The position numbers were made by a program, and so were the translations under genes. From Roseomonas sp. (GTDB lineage Bacteria; Pseudomonadota; Alphaproteobacteria; Acetobacterales; Acetobacteraceae): a DNA stretch of 64,000 bases. Within the stretch, counting starts at the first letter, position 1; each line of letters starts with the position of its first letter. The stretch covers positions 62,001 through 126,000 of the forward strand of contig JADCFN010000033.1 in NCBI GenBank assembly GCA_020249505.1, in the 5' to 3' direction. This document shows, one piece after another, positions 42,339 through 51,285 of this stretch. Under the pieces are notes generated by a model. The model had not been told where the DNA came from. It was given only the letters and a program-made list of their open reading frames with translations, and made no database searches.

Positions 42339-43130
42339 TTACAGCATGCTCCGCACGCGCCCGCCATCCACGCGGATCATGGAAGCGGTGATATAGGCGC
42401 CGGTCTCACCCGCCAAAAACGCGCCCATCGGCCCATATTCCGCCGGCATGCCAATGCGGCCTGCGGGGATTTCCTTGGCCGTCTGGGCCAGGATTTCATC
42501 CTCAGAAACGCCCGTTTGCTTCGCGCGAATGGCCGTATTGGTGGTGATGCGATCGGTCAGGATGCTGCCCGGCGCCAGCACATTCATGGTGACACCATCA
42601 GCGGCCACTTCGGCGGCGAGCGTCTTCAGCCAACCCCAGATCGAAGCGCGCAGCGTATTGGAAAGCGCCAGAGTCGGTATCGGGTGCTGCATGCCCGTGC
42701 TACCCACCACAATCACGCGGCCCCATTTTTGCGCGCGCATCGCCGGCATCAGGCGATTGGTGATGCGAATGGGCGATAGCACGATATTCTGGAACCACTT
42801 GACCAGATCTTCTTCCTTCATCTGGGAAGCGGTGCAGACCGGCGGCCCGCCATGGTTCAGCACCAGGATATCCACGCCCCCCATGGCAGCGACCGCAGCA
42901 TCCGCAAGCTTATCCATCTCGGCGCCGGACGAAACATCGGCCTGAATGCCATAGGCTGCCTGGGCGCCGAGCGCCTTCAATTCCGCCGCCACCTTATCCA
43001 GGCTTGCCTGTTCGCGCCCGCTGACCGTCACAATGGCGCCCTCGGCCGCGATGGCATCCGCGATAGACCGCCCGAGCCCCTTGGAACCGCCCATGACCAA
43101 GGCGCGCTTGCCCTTCAACCCCAAATCCAT
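42339..43130 (-). CDS. SDR family oxidoreductase with altered active site
   Basis: A 263-residue short-chain dehydrogenase-like protein. The NAD motif GSKGLGRSIADAI is present at residues 15-27. LVLNHGGPPVCTASQ replaces the usual NNAG block near residue 90, and the catalytic YxxxK is absent: GSTGMQHPIPTLALSNTLRASIWGW near residues 143-167 has no tyrosine. Such SDR-like proteins form a known divergent subgroup related to 3-oxoacyl reductases. The ATG at 43130 is the first of the hydantoin-type operon, 8 bases before the carbamoylase start. Confidence 0.85.
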   Translation of the reverse strand: MDLGLKGKRALVMGGSKGLGRSIADAIAAEGAIVTVSGREQASLDKVAAELKALGAQAAYGIQADVSSGAEMDKLADAAVAAMGGVDILVLNHGGPPVCTASQMKEEDLVKWFQNIVLSPIRITNRLMPAMRAQKWGRVIVVGSTGMQHPIPTLALSNTLRASIWGWLKTLAAEVAADGVTMNVLAPGSILTDRITTNTAIRAKQTGVSEDEILAQTAKEIPAGRIGMPAEYGPMGAFLAGETGAYITASMIRVDGGRVRSML

Positions 43131-43249
43131 GACCCGTTTCTCCACAAAAGAATGATGCCCCGACCCTGCCCCCTCACCCGCCCTCTGGCAAGACGGGCCA
43201 AGCCGGGCCATGGTGCGGCCCGTTCAAAGACGCGGAGCACAATACCCCC

Positions 43250-44227
43250 ATGGCCAAGCCAGTCATTCTCGTCACCCGGAAATTGCCCGAGGCCATTGAG
43301 GCGCGGCTCACCGAAGTTTTCGACGCCAGGCTGAACCCCGAGGACGCACTTTGGGGCCGCGATGGCGCTGAGATCGCCGCCCGCGCCAAGGCCTGCGGGG
43401 CGGCTGGTATCCTTTGCGCCGCTGGCGATGCGATGAACGCTGCCGCCATCAATGCCCTGCCCGAAAGCGTGAAGGTGATCGCAACTTTCAGCGTCGGCTT
43501 TGACCATATTGCCATTGAGGCCGCGCGTGCGCGCGGCATCGCTGTCACCAATACGCCCGAAGTACTTTCCTTCGCGACCGCCGAATGCGCCTTCACCCTC
43601 ATGCTGATGGCCGCCCGCCGCGCCGGAGAAGGGGAACGCATGGTCCGTGCCGGACGCTGGGAGGGTTGGGCACCAACGCAGCTCATGGGTGTCACGCTGC
43701 AGGGCAAGAAGCTCGGCGTTTTGGGCTATGGGCGCATTGGCCGCGAATTGGCCGCCATGGCGCGCGGCATGCAGATGGAAATCCATTACCGCGACATGCA
43801 GCGCCTGCCGCCCGAGGTCGAACAAGGTGCCATTTTCCATGAAACCGATGCCGGCTTCCTGGCCACGATTGATGTGCTTTCCATGCATGTCCCAGGGGGT
43901 GAGGGCACGCGCAAATGGCTGAACGCTGAGCGCCTGGCGCAGATGAAAAAGGGCGCCATTGTCATCAATTCCGGGCGCGGGCCTTCGGTGGATGATGAAG
44001 CGCTGATCGCTGCCCTGAAATCCGGCCATATCCGTGCCGCCGGGCTTGATGTGTATGATGGCGAGCCCCGCGTGCATCCGGGCTATATGGCGCTTGAGAA
44101 TGTGGCGCTGCTGCCGCATCTCGGTTCCGCCACCATCGAAACGCGCCATGCCATGGGCATGCGCTGCATTGAAAATCTCGCCGCTGTGCTGATCCAGGGC
44201 ATCGCGCCCCCGCATCGCGTCGTCTGA
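43250..44227 (+). CDS. D-2-hydroxyacid dehydrogenase (D-glycerate dehydrogenase-like)
   Basis: A 325-residue NAD(P)-dependent dehydrogenase of the GyaR/glyoxylate-hydroxypyruvate reductase type. GFDHIAIEAARARGIAVTNTPEVLSFATAECAFTLML spans about residues 83-119; the NAD site is LGVLGYGRIGRELAAMARGM near 157. The catalytic trio lies in INSGRG (Arg), DVYDGEPR (Glu) and LLPHLGSAT (His). It starts the rightward catabolic run. Confidence 0.9.
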   Translation: MAKPVILVTRKLPEAIEARLTEVFDARLNPEDALWGRDGAEIAARAKACGAAGILCAAGDAMNAAAINALPESVKVIATFSVGFDHIAIEAARARGIAVTNTPEVLSFATAECAFTLMLMAARRAGEGERMVRAGRWEGWAPTQLMGVTLQGKKLGVLGYGRIGRELAAMARGMQMEIHYRDMQRLPPEVEQGAIFHETDAGFLATIDVLSMHVPGGEGTRKWLNAERLAQMKKGAIVINSGRGPSVDDEALIAALKSGHIRAAGLDVYDGEPRVHPGYMALENVALLPHLGSATIETRHAMGMRCIENLAAVLIQGIAPPHRVV

Positions 44228-44258
44228 TCTTTCGCTCTCAACACCAAGGAAGCACAAG

Positions 44259-44897
44259 ATGAATTTCGATTTCGCGAAAATCCCCTTTGAACAGGCCTAT
44301 AAGCTTGTGGTGTCCACCGTGGTGCCGCGCCCGGTGGCCTGGGTGGTCACGAAGGACCAGGATGGCGTGGTGAATGCCGCGCCCTATTCCTTCTTCAACG
44401 CCTTCTCCGACAATCCCGTGGTAGTAGGCTTTGGCTGCGGGCCGCGTGCGCCGGGGGCGCTGAAGGATACGGTCGCGAATATCGAAGCGACGGGGCAATT
44501 CGTGGTGAATATGGTCTCCGCTGACCTCGCCGAGAAAATGAACATCACCGCGGTGGATTTCCCGCCCGGCGTCAGCGAAATTACCGAAGCAGGGCTTTCG
44601 ACCGTGCCTTCCACGAAGGTCGCGGTGCCGCGCATTGCCGAAAGCCCGGTTGCTTTGGAATGCGAGATTTTTCAATTCGTGCCTGCTGGCCGGCACATCA
44701 TTGTGCTCGGCAAGGTTGTTGGCATGTATGTGCAGGATGATTGCGTGATGGATCTGGCGAAATACTACATTGATACGCCGAAGCTTGACCTGGTTGGGCG
44801 CATGCATGGGCGCGGCTGGTATGCTCGCACGACGGACCGTATCGAAATCCCGCGCATTGATCTTGATGAATGGGAAGCCCGCAAGAAGAAGGGCTGA
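44259..44897 (+). CDS. Flavin reductase family protein
   Basis: A 212-residue FMN-binding split-barrel protein. PRPVAWVVTKDQDGVVNAAPYSFFNAFSDNPVVVGF (about residues 25-60) is the family's flavin-binding region, followed by TGQFVVNMVSADLAEKMN. Such proteins supply reduced flavin to a monooxygenase; the flavoprotein at 49698 is a candidate partner but is not in the same operon. It starts 31 bases after the dehydrogenase. Confidence 0.88.
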   Translation: MNFDFAKIPFEQAYKLVVSTVVPRPVAWVVTKDQDGVVNAAPYSFFNAFSDNPVVVGFGCGPRAPGALKDTVANIEATGQFVVNMVSADLAEKMNITAVDFPPGVSEITEAGLSTVPSTKVAVPRIAESPVALECEIFQFVPAGRHIIVLGKVVGMYVQDDCVMDLAKYYIDTPKLDLVGRMHGRGWYARTTDRIEIPRIDLDEWEARKKKG

Positions 44898-44901
44898 GGT
44901 A

Positions 44902-45885
44902 ATGCGGGCACCGCCGAAGCTGGATATGATACCGCGTCGTCTCGCTTTGGCGCTGCCATTCCTGCCCATGGCAGCGCAGGCGCAGGCACCCGCTTGGCCA
45001 TCCCGCCCGATCAGGCTGATTGTGCCTTTCGCGCCCGGTGGCACCACCGATGTTGTCGGGCGCTTGGCCGCTGAGAAACTCGGCCCCAGGCTTGGCCAGC
45101 CCATGCTGGTGGAAAACCGCCCCGGCGCCGGCGCCACGCTTGGCGCGCAATTAGTGGCACGGGCGGAAGCGGATGGGCAGACGCTGCTGGTATCATCCTC
45201 AACTTCGCATGGCGTTTCGCCGGCGATCTATCCCAATATCGGCTATGACCCGATGGCGGATTTCGCGCATCTCGCGCTGCTGTCACGCACGCCCCCTGCC
45301 CTTCTGGTCACGCGCAATCATCCCGCACGCAATATCCAGGAATATCTGGACATGGGCAGACGTGAGCGTGAATTGACGCTGGCGGTGGCGGCCATCGGCA
45401 CTTCATCCCATCTGGCGGGTGTGCGGCTTGGTCAGGCGCTGGGGGTGGAGGTGCGTTCTGTTGTCTATCGTGGCGTTGGCCCGGCGCTGACGGATGTCAT
45501 TGCCGGTATTGTGCCGGGCATTATTGATAGCTTGCCCTCTGCAGTCGGCCATATGCGCAGCGGATCACTCCGCGCCCTGGCGCTGCTTGCTGAAACCCGT
45601 TCACCGCTATTTCCTGATTTGCCCACCATGCGTGAAGCCGGGCTTGATGTGGTCTCGGCGGCCTGGTTCGGCATTTCCGCGCCTGCCGCGACACCGCAGC
45701 CTATTTTGGCGCGGCTGACGCGGGAAACCCAGGCCATGCTGGCGGAACCCGAAACGCGCGCAAGGCTTGAGGATTTGGGCGGCGCGCCGCCGCCATGGAC
45801 ACCAGCCGAATATACCGCCTTCATCAAAAGCGAATTGGAAACACTCGGCGCGCTGGCGCGGGCTGCCGGGATCAAGCCGCAATAG
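44902..45885 (+). CDS. Bug/TctC-family periplasmic solute receptor
   Basis: A 327-residue Bug-family receptor. Signal region MIPRRLALALPFLPMAAQAQA starts at the in-frame ATG 44926, which could be the true start; ATG 44902 adds 8 residues and follows GAGGT. PSRPIRLIVPFAPGGTTDVVGRLAAEKL and VENRPGAGATLGAQLVARA are the family hallmarks. It sits 4 bases after the flavin reductase and ahead of a second Bug gene, so this operon carries two receptors. Confidence 0.92.
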   Translation: MRAPPKLDMIPRRLALALPFLPMAAQAQAPAWPSRPIRLIVPFAPGGTTDVVGRLAAEKLGPRLGQPMLVENRPGAGATLGAQLVARAEADGQTLLVSSSTSHGVSPAIYPNIGYDPMADFAHLALLSRTPPALLVTRNHPARNIQEYLDMGRRERELTLAVAAIGTSSHLAGVRLGQALGVEVRSVVYRGVGPALTDVIAGIVPGIIDSLPSAVGHMRSGSLRALALLAETRSPLFPDLPTMREAGLDVVSAAWFGISAPAATPQPILARLTRETQAMLAEPETRARLEDLGGAPPPWTPAEYTAFIKSELETLGALARAAGIKPQ

Positions 45886-45954
45886 AGCGCTGCCGCACCC
45901 GCTTGCACTCACGCGCCAATGCGTCAGGATAGCGAGAGGGTGAGGAAACGCATC

Positions 45955-46920
45955 ATGATCAATCGCCGCGCACTTGGCTTGGCAGCGCTGCCAATTCTGA
46001 TCCGGCCGGCTGTGGCGCAAACTTGGCCGGCCCGGCCCATTCGACTGGTGGTGCCCTGGCCGCCCGGCCAGGCGACAGATCAGGTTGGTCGCCTGATGGC
46101 GCAACGGCTCTCGGAAAGGCTGGGCCAACCCATCGTGCCGGAAAATCGCCCCGGCGCAGGCGGGAGCATCGGGACGGATATCGTCGCCAAGGCCACACCC
46201 GATGGCTATACGCTGCTCGCGGCCTCAATCGGGCCGATCAGCCTGGGGCCGCTGATCCATCGTACGCCTTATGATGTTGGCCGCGATTTGGCGCCGGTCG
46301 CGCGGTTTTCGGGCTCGCCCTATATCCTCGTGGCGCGGGCGGATTTCCCGCCACCCGATGCGCGCGCCCTGCTGGCTTTGCTGCGCGCCAATCCTGGCAA
46401 ATACACCTATGCGTCTTCTGGTGCGGCGGGATCGCAGCATGTGCTGACCGCGCTTTTGCTGGCCCGCGCGAATGTGGAGGCGCTGCATATACCCTATCAG
46501 GGCAGCGGCCCTGCCATGGCGGCGCTGCTCGGCGGGCAGGTGCATTTCGCCATCGAAACTTTGGCGGCTTCCGGCACGCTGATCCGCGAAGGCAAGCTCA
46601 AGGCCTATGGTTCCACCAGCGGGCGGCGCAGTCGCTTGGCACCTGATATCCCACCGCTGGCCGAGGCCGCCGATCTTCCAGGCTATGATTACACCGGCTG
46701 GATCGGCCTGATGGCCCCCGCCGCCACGCCGCCTGCCATCATCGCGCAAATCGCGGGCGCTGTTGAACAAATTGCCGCGCAGCCCGACACGCATGAGCGA
46801 TTGACCAATATCGGAACCGAGGCCTTCTTCGCCGGCCCGGATGCCTTCCGGCAGGTTTTGGCGGAGTATCGCGCGAATTTCGAAGCTGTCATTCGTCAGC
46901 TTGGCATCCGCGCTGAGTGA
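45955..46920 (+). CDS. Bug/TctC-family periplasmic solute receptor
   Basis: A 321-residue Bug-family receptor with signal MINRRALGLAALPILIRPAVAQ and the hallmark blocks RPIRLVVPWPPGQATDQVGRL and ENRPGAGGSIGTDIVAKATPDGYTLL. GTGAGGAAACG precedes ATG 45955. It belongs to the run with the ThDP enzyme, whose start is 21 bases downstream. It is only distantly similar to the preceding receptor, so the two likely bind different ligands. Confidence 0.93.
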   Translation: MINRRALGLAALPILIRPAVAQTWPARPIRLVVPWPPGQATDQVGRLMAQRLSERLGQPIVPENRPGAGGSIGTDIVAKATPDGYTLLAASIGPISLGPLIHRTPYDVGRDLAPVARFSGSPYILVARADFPPPDARALLALLRANPGKYTYASSGAAGSQHVLTALLLARANVEALHIPYQGSGPAMAALLGGQVHFAIETLAASGTLIREGKLKAYGSTSGRRSRLAPDIPPLAEAADLPGYDYTGWIGLMAPAATPPAIIAQIAGAVEQIAAQPDTHERLTNIGTEAFFAGPDAFRQVLAEYRANFEAVIRQLGIRAE

Positions 46921-46941
46921 CACAGGATCGGAGAGAAACCC

Positions 46942-48621
46942 ATGACCAAGACCGTCGGCACTATGCTGGCCGAAAGCCTCGCGGCGCATGACATTGACAT
47001 CATCTATTGCGTGCCGGGGGAAAGCTATCTTGGCCTGACTGATGCGCTGAGCGAATTCCCTGACATCAGGCTTGTGGTTTGCCGCCATGAAGGTGGCGCG
47101 GGCTTCATGGCCGCTGCCGATGGGCGCATGCGCAATGGCCGCGCTGGTGTGGCGCTGGTCTCACGCGGGCCGGGCGCGACCAATGCCATGATCGCGCTGC
47201 ACACCGCCTTTCATGACGCAACGCCGCTGGTGATGCTGATCGGCCATGTGGAACGTAAGGATGTTGGGCGGCTTGCCTTGCAGGAACAGAATTATTCGCG
47301 GCTTTTGTCCGATGTGACCAAGGGTGTCTTTGAAGTCATTGAACCGATCCAGGCGAGCGAGACGATTGCGCGCGCCTTCCACTTGGCAGAATCCGGCACG
47401 CCCGGCCCTGTCGCGGTGATCCTGCCCGAGGATATTTTTGACGCCCCCGCCGAAGGCCCCGTGGTGAAGCCGCGCGCCATGCCCTTGGCAGGTCCGCGTG
47501 CGGAGGATTTGGATCAGCTTGCGGAAATGCTCGCCAATGCCGAACGCCCGCTGGTGCTGGTGGGTGGCGCGCTTGCGACCCATGGCGAAAACGCTGCCGC
47601 CGAATTGAACCGGCTGGCGGAAGCCTGGACGCTGCCGATCAGCCCAACCCATCGTCGCCCGCATTTGTTTGACGCGGAGCATCCGAATTACGGCGGCTAT
47701 ATGGGTATTCGCGTCCCAAAACCGCTGATCGAAGAAATGAAAAAGGCCGATCTGATGATCTGCCTTGGCGAACGCATGTCGGATTCGATCAGCCAATCCT
47801 ATAGCTTCCCCGCGGCACCCGAACCGCAGTTGACGATGGTGCAGGTCTGGCCGGATGCGAATGAAATTGGCCGCGTCTGGCGCGTGGATTTGCCGATTGC
47901 GGCTGATCCGCTCGCCGTCATTCGTGGCTTGCTCGCGCGCAATGCCCCGGAAGCGAGTGAGGCGCGCAAGCGCTGGGTCTCTGGCCTGAATGCCATTCAC
48001 CGCAAATTGCTCGCACCCGAATGGGACAAGATGGAAGATGGTGTGAATTTCGGCGCGGTTTGTGCGGCTGCGGCGCGGCATGTGCCGCGTGATGCGGCGA
48101 TCACGTCAGATGCCGGAAATTTCTCATCCTTCCTGCATCGCTATTTCCCTTTCAAGCAAACGCAATGCTTCCTGGCTTCCGTGGTCGGAGCCATGGGGGC
48201 TGCGGTGCCGATGGCGGTGGCCGCTGCCCTGCGCCGCAAGGGCAAGCGCGCGGTCGCCTTTGTGGGTGATGGCGGCATTCTGATGACCGGAAATGAAATC
48301 GCAACCGCAGTGCGCGAAGGTGTGGCGCCGGTGATCATCCTTTCGGATAATTCCTGCTACGGCACCATCGGCATGCATCATGAAGGCCGCTATCCGGGCC
48401 GGGCATATGATGCCGCGATCCGGCTTGCCAATCCGGATTTCGTCGCCTGGGCCAAGGCCTTTGGTGCGGCGGCGGTTTCCATTGAAACGGAAGATCAAAT
48501 CGAAGGCGCGCTTGCGGAAGCTTTCGCGATTATGGATCGCCCGGTGCTGGTGCACGTGAAATCATCTGCCATGCAGGCTTCTGCCTGGCGCAAAAGGACC
48601 ATGCCTTTGCCGGCTGCTTGA
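46942..48621 (+). CDS. Thiamine pyrophosphate-dependent enzyme (acetolactate synthase-like)
   Basis: A 559-residue ThDP enzyme of the acetolactate synthase/benzoylformate decarboxylase superfamily. The pyrimidine-activating glutamate is Glu50 in VCRHEGGAGFMAAADGR; the ThDP-Mg motif is FVGDGGILMTGNEIATAVREGVAPVIILSDNSCYG near residue 435-470. There is no adjacent small subunit gene and the context is catabolic, so a decarboxylase or carboligase role is as likely as branched-chain amino acid synthesis. GGAGAGAA lies before the ATG. Confidence 0.9.
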   Translation: MTKTVGTMLAESLAAHDIDIIYCVPGESYLGLTDALSEFPDIRLVVCRHEGGAGFMAAADGRMRNGRAGVALVSRGPGATNAMIALHTAFHDATPLVMLIGHVERKDVGRLALQEQNYSRLLSDVTKGVFEVIEPIQASETIARAFHLAESGTPGPVAVILPEDIFDAPAEGPVVKPRAMPLAGPRAEDLDQLAEMLANAERPLVLVGGALATHGENAAAELNRLAEAWTLPISPTHRRPHLFDAEHPNYGGYMGIRVPKPLIEEMKKADLMICLGERMSDSISQSYSFPAAPEPQLTMVQVWPDANEIGRVWRVDLPIAADPLAVIRGLLARNAPEASEARKRWVSGLNAIHRKLLAPEWDKMEDGVNFGAVCAAAARHVPRDAAITSDAGNFSSFLHRYFPFKQTQCFLASVVGAMGAAVPMAVAAALRRKGKRAVAFVGDGGILMTGNEIATAVREGVAPVIILSDNSCYGTIGMHHEGRYPGRAYDAAIRLANPDFVAWAKAFGAAAVSIETEDQIEGALAEAFAIMDRPVLVHVKSSAMQASAWRKRTMPLPAA

Positions 48622-48635
48622 GGCCGCCATGCTCC

Positions 48636-48659
48636 GGCCCGCGATGCAGCTTGCGGGCC
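48636..48659 (+). terminator. Candidate hairpin terminator after the ThDP enzyme
   Basis: GGCCCGC (48636-48642) pairs with GCGGGCC (48653-48659) over a 10-base loop, 15 bases after the ThDP gene stop. No T-run follows, so it may be a rho-dependent or weak end. The rest of the 277-base gap is AT-rich (GTAATTTTTTGG and GCGTTTTG-type tracts) and probably holds the porin promoter. Confidence 0.4.
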
Positions 48660-48898
48660 CGAGAGATGTCGCATCAAAATGGAATTTCTGTAATTTTTTG
48701 GCATGGTTTTGTTTCGGGTTTTGATCGATTGCGCGTTTTGTTATCCCGCCCGCAATATCTGCATGCTTTATGGGCAGAATTTCACTGCAAGGCGTTAAAT
48801 GCTCGAAAAACATTCTCCGGTAAACTTCGTTTCGCAATAGGCTGATGGCGTTGGTCCTACATCATCAGTGCAACTCACTTGCGAAAGGAAAATTTCGG

Positions 48899-49636
48899 AT
48901 GATGAAGAAACTCATGGCGCTCGGTTTTGCGCTTGGCCTGGTTTCGACGCCTGCTTTGGCGCAAGTCGAATTGGGTAGCGGCTTTTCGGTCACCGGCTCT
49001 GCCGTTGGTCAGACCGACTATATGTTCCGCAACATCAGCCAGACGCGCAATCGCCCCGCCGCACAGGGCAGCCTGGAACTGTCCCATGAAAGCGGCTTTT
49101 ACGTCGGTGGCTTCGTCAGCAATGTCACTTTCGTCGGCACCGATGCGCGCCAGGAAGTGGATGGGCTCGCCGGCTTTCGCTTTGAACTGAGCGGCCTCAA
49201 GGTTGATATCGGCGGCGTCTATTACTCCTACCCCGGCTATACCGCGCAGCCAGGCCAATATGACCTCGCCTTCGCTGAAGGTGTGATGAAGCTTTCTTAT
49301 GAGATTGATGCCGTGACGCTACTCGGCACCGCGGCCTATTCGCCGGATTTCTTTGGCAGCTCCGGCACGGGCGTTTGGCTTGAAGGCGGTTTTGATTGGA
49401 AGACGCCGGTATTTGATTTGACGCTGTCGGGCCGCCTTGGTCATCAGTGGATCGAACGCAATAACCGCTTCGGAGCGCCGGACTACCTTGCCTATGGCGT
49501 CTTCCTGCAACGCGACATTGCCGCAGGCTTTTCGGTGAGCGTTGGCTATTACGGTACCGATATCAGCCAGAAGGAATGCCTTGATCTGAAAATCTGCGAC
49601 AATCGCGTCATGGCAGGTCTGACCTGGAAATTCTGA
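48899..49636 (+). CDS. TorF-family putative outer-membrane porin
   Basis: A 245-residue beta-barrel protein. MMKKLMALGFALGLVSTPALAQ is a clear signal peptide; VTGSAVGQTDYMFRNISQTRNRPAAQGSLELSHESGFYVGGFVSNV matches the TorF family's N-terminal strands and the last residue is phenylalanine (TWKF), as required by the Bam machinery. AAAGGAA lies 8 bases upstream. It stands alone between the ThDP gene and a strong terminator. Confidence 0.9.
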   Translation: MMKKLMALGFALGLVSTPALAQVELGSGFSVTGSAVGQTDYMFRNISQTRNRPAAQGSLELSHESGFYVGGFVSNVTFVGTDARQEVDGLAGFRFELSGLKVDIGGVYYSYPGYTAQPGQYDLAFAEGVMKLSYEIDAVTLLGTAAYSPDFFGSSGTGVWLEGGFDWKTPVFDLTLSGRLGHQWIERNNRFGAPDYLAYGVFLQRDIAAGFSVSVGYYGTDISQKECLDLKICDNRVMAGLTWKF

Positions 49637-49648
49637 AGCGCCCAAAAG

Positions 49649-49683
49649 AACCCGCCCTGATCTTCGACCTGGGCGGGTTTTTC
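49649..49683 (+). terminator. Rho-independent terminator of the porin gene
   Basis: AACCCGCCC (49649-49657) and GGGCGGGTT (49671-49679) form a 9-base-pair stem around a 13-base loop, followed by TTTTC. It lies 12 bases after the porin stop and is the clearest intrinsic terminator in the window. Confidence 0.9.
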
Positions 49684-49697
49684 ATGTCGTGAAGCCT

Positions 49698-51128
49698 TCA
49701 CTCCGCCGCGATACGGCTTGGGTCAAGCACCACTTGCGGAATGTCGTAGCTGCGCAAATCGCGATAAAGCCGCGGCAGATCGCCTTCGAACAATCCGCGC
49801 GTCACCCCCGCTGCCAGGCGCGGTGCGGCCATGGTCATGGCATTAATGGAAGACCCCGCGGGCCCGAACGACATGGTGGTGCCGATGCCAAACAAATGGA
49901 TATCGCGAATCCAGGGCGTCTCACCTTCCCGCCTTTCCACAAAGGCATAATCCGGCGCCAGATAGGGGAATTCGCCGAGTCTTTCGCTCGCCTCCTCGGG
50001 CGGTGGCGTATAACGATCCGCCCATAGCGCAATGTTGTTCGCGCAATTGCCAAGTGCGGGGATCAGCGCGGGGTCCATGCGCACGCCCGTGCCGCAAATC
50101 GCATAATCGGCGAGGAAGTCACCGCGCGTTGTTGCCAATTCAACGCGCCCATCCACAACGCGCGCCCCGGTCCAGGGGCGGCCGACATGCATGGTGAAAT
50201 TCGGAAAGGCATTGACCCGCGCATAGGTATCGGCCGGAAAGCCCTCCCGCAGTCCAAGAATGTAGGACATGAAGCGCCAACGCCATTCATCCGGCATTTC
50301 AAAAACATGGCGCATGAAACCAGCAAAGGTCAGCCAGCGATAAGGCTGAATGATCATCGGATCAGCACGGCGGCAGAACAGATGCACCTCCGCTGCCCCG
50401 GCCTCCAGCGCCATGGCCGCATTGTCAAAGGCCGAAGCACCCGCGCCCAGCACCGCCACCACGCGGCCCTTGAGTGCGGCGAAATCAATCGCATCCGCGC
50501 TATGGGCGCGCTTATCGCCGGGCAGCGCGCGTAGGAAATCGGGCATCCACCATTCGCCAACGCCTTCCTGCCCTGTTGCCAGCACCACCTTGCGCGCCAG
50601 ATAGGGTCCGGCCGAGCTTTCCACGCGAAGACAAGGAAGCCCATCATCCGTGCGCGCGGGGGAAATGCGCCCGGCCTCCACACCATTTTGCACCGGCAAG
50701 GCCAGAACGCGGCGCAGCCAATTCAAATAATCCTGCCAGGCTTCGCGCGGGATCATGCGCATGGCGGCGAAATGCGCCGCACCGAATTGGGCCTCATGCC
50801 ATGCCTGATACGTCAAGGAAGGAATGCCCAAATCCGGCCCGTTCTGATCTTTCCAGGATCGCAAGGTCGGCATGCGGGCATAGGTGACCCAGGGGCCTTC
50901 CTTGCCCTCCGGCGCGCGATCAATCAGCAGGATATTGCTGACCTTGTCGCGCTTGAGCGCATGCGCCACCGCCAAGCCACATTGCCCCGCGCCGATGATC
51001 AGGCAATCCAGCACCGGCGCGCCGCCACTGGTTTTGGCCTCAAGCCAGGCAGCGCGCGGATGGGCCACCAATTCCAGGTCGCGGCTGATATCGGCTTCAA
51101 GCTCGGTCAGATTGCGCGGGGCCGGCAT
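49698..51128 (-). CDS. FAD/NAD(P)-binding oxidoreductase (flavin monooxygenase-like)
   Basis: A 476-residue flavoprotein with two dinucleotide-binding motifs: LIIGAGQCGLAVAHAL (about residues 43-58) for FAD and VAVLGAGASAFDNAAMALEAGA near 225 for NADPH. YARMPTLRSWKDQNGPDLGIPS near 85 and LATGQEGVGEWW near 180 are typical of this group. It is close to flavin-containing monooxygenases. It stands alone and converges on the porin. A role with the flavin reductase at 44259 is possible but unproven. Confidence 0.85.
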   Translation of the reverse strand: MPAPRNLTELEADISRDLELVAHPRAAWLEAKTSGGAPVLDCLIIGAGQCGLAVAHALKRDKVSNILLIDRAPEGKEGPWVTYARMPTLRSWKDQNGPDLGIPSLTYQAWHEAQFGAAHFAAMRMIPREAWQDYLNWLRRVLALPVQNGVEAGRISPARTDDGLPCLRVESSAGPYLARKVVLATGQEGVGEWWMPDFLRALPGDKRAHSADAIDFAALKGRVVAVLGAGASAFDNAAMALEAGAAEVHLFCRRADPMIIQPYRWLTFAGFMRHVFEMPDEWRWRFMSYILGLREGFPADTYARVNAFPNFTMHVGRPWTGARVVDGRVELATTRGDFLADYAICGTGVRMDPALIPALGNCANNIALWADRYTPPPEEASERLGEFPYLAPDYAFVERREGETPWIRDIHLFGIGTTMSFGPAGSSINAMTMAAPRLAAGVTRGLFEGDLPRLYRDLRSYDIPQVVLDPSRIAAE

Positions 51129-51285
51129 GTGGGGGAAAGCTCCTCTTATTCAGGGACAAGCATCCAGGATTCTGGCGCGGGATGCAAAACCATGGCCAAA
51201 CCCCATGTGAGCGCCATCCGGGGCCATGTTTTCGCCCTATCTCGGCTGTTATCACGCCTTTCTCAACCCCCTTGAGGCTTCAGCT

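Noticed and set aside
46942-48621. Acetolactate synthase of branched-chain amino acid synthesis (ilvB)
   Set aside because: The fold fits, but there is no small subunit gene and the operon is catabolic, so the gene name was not given.
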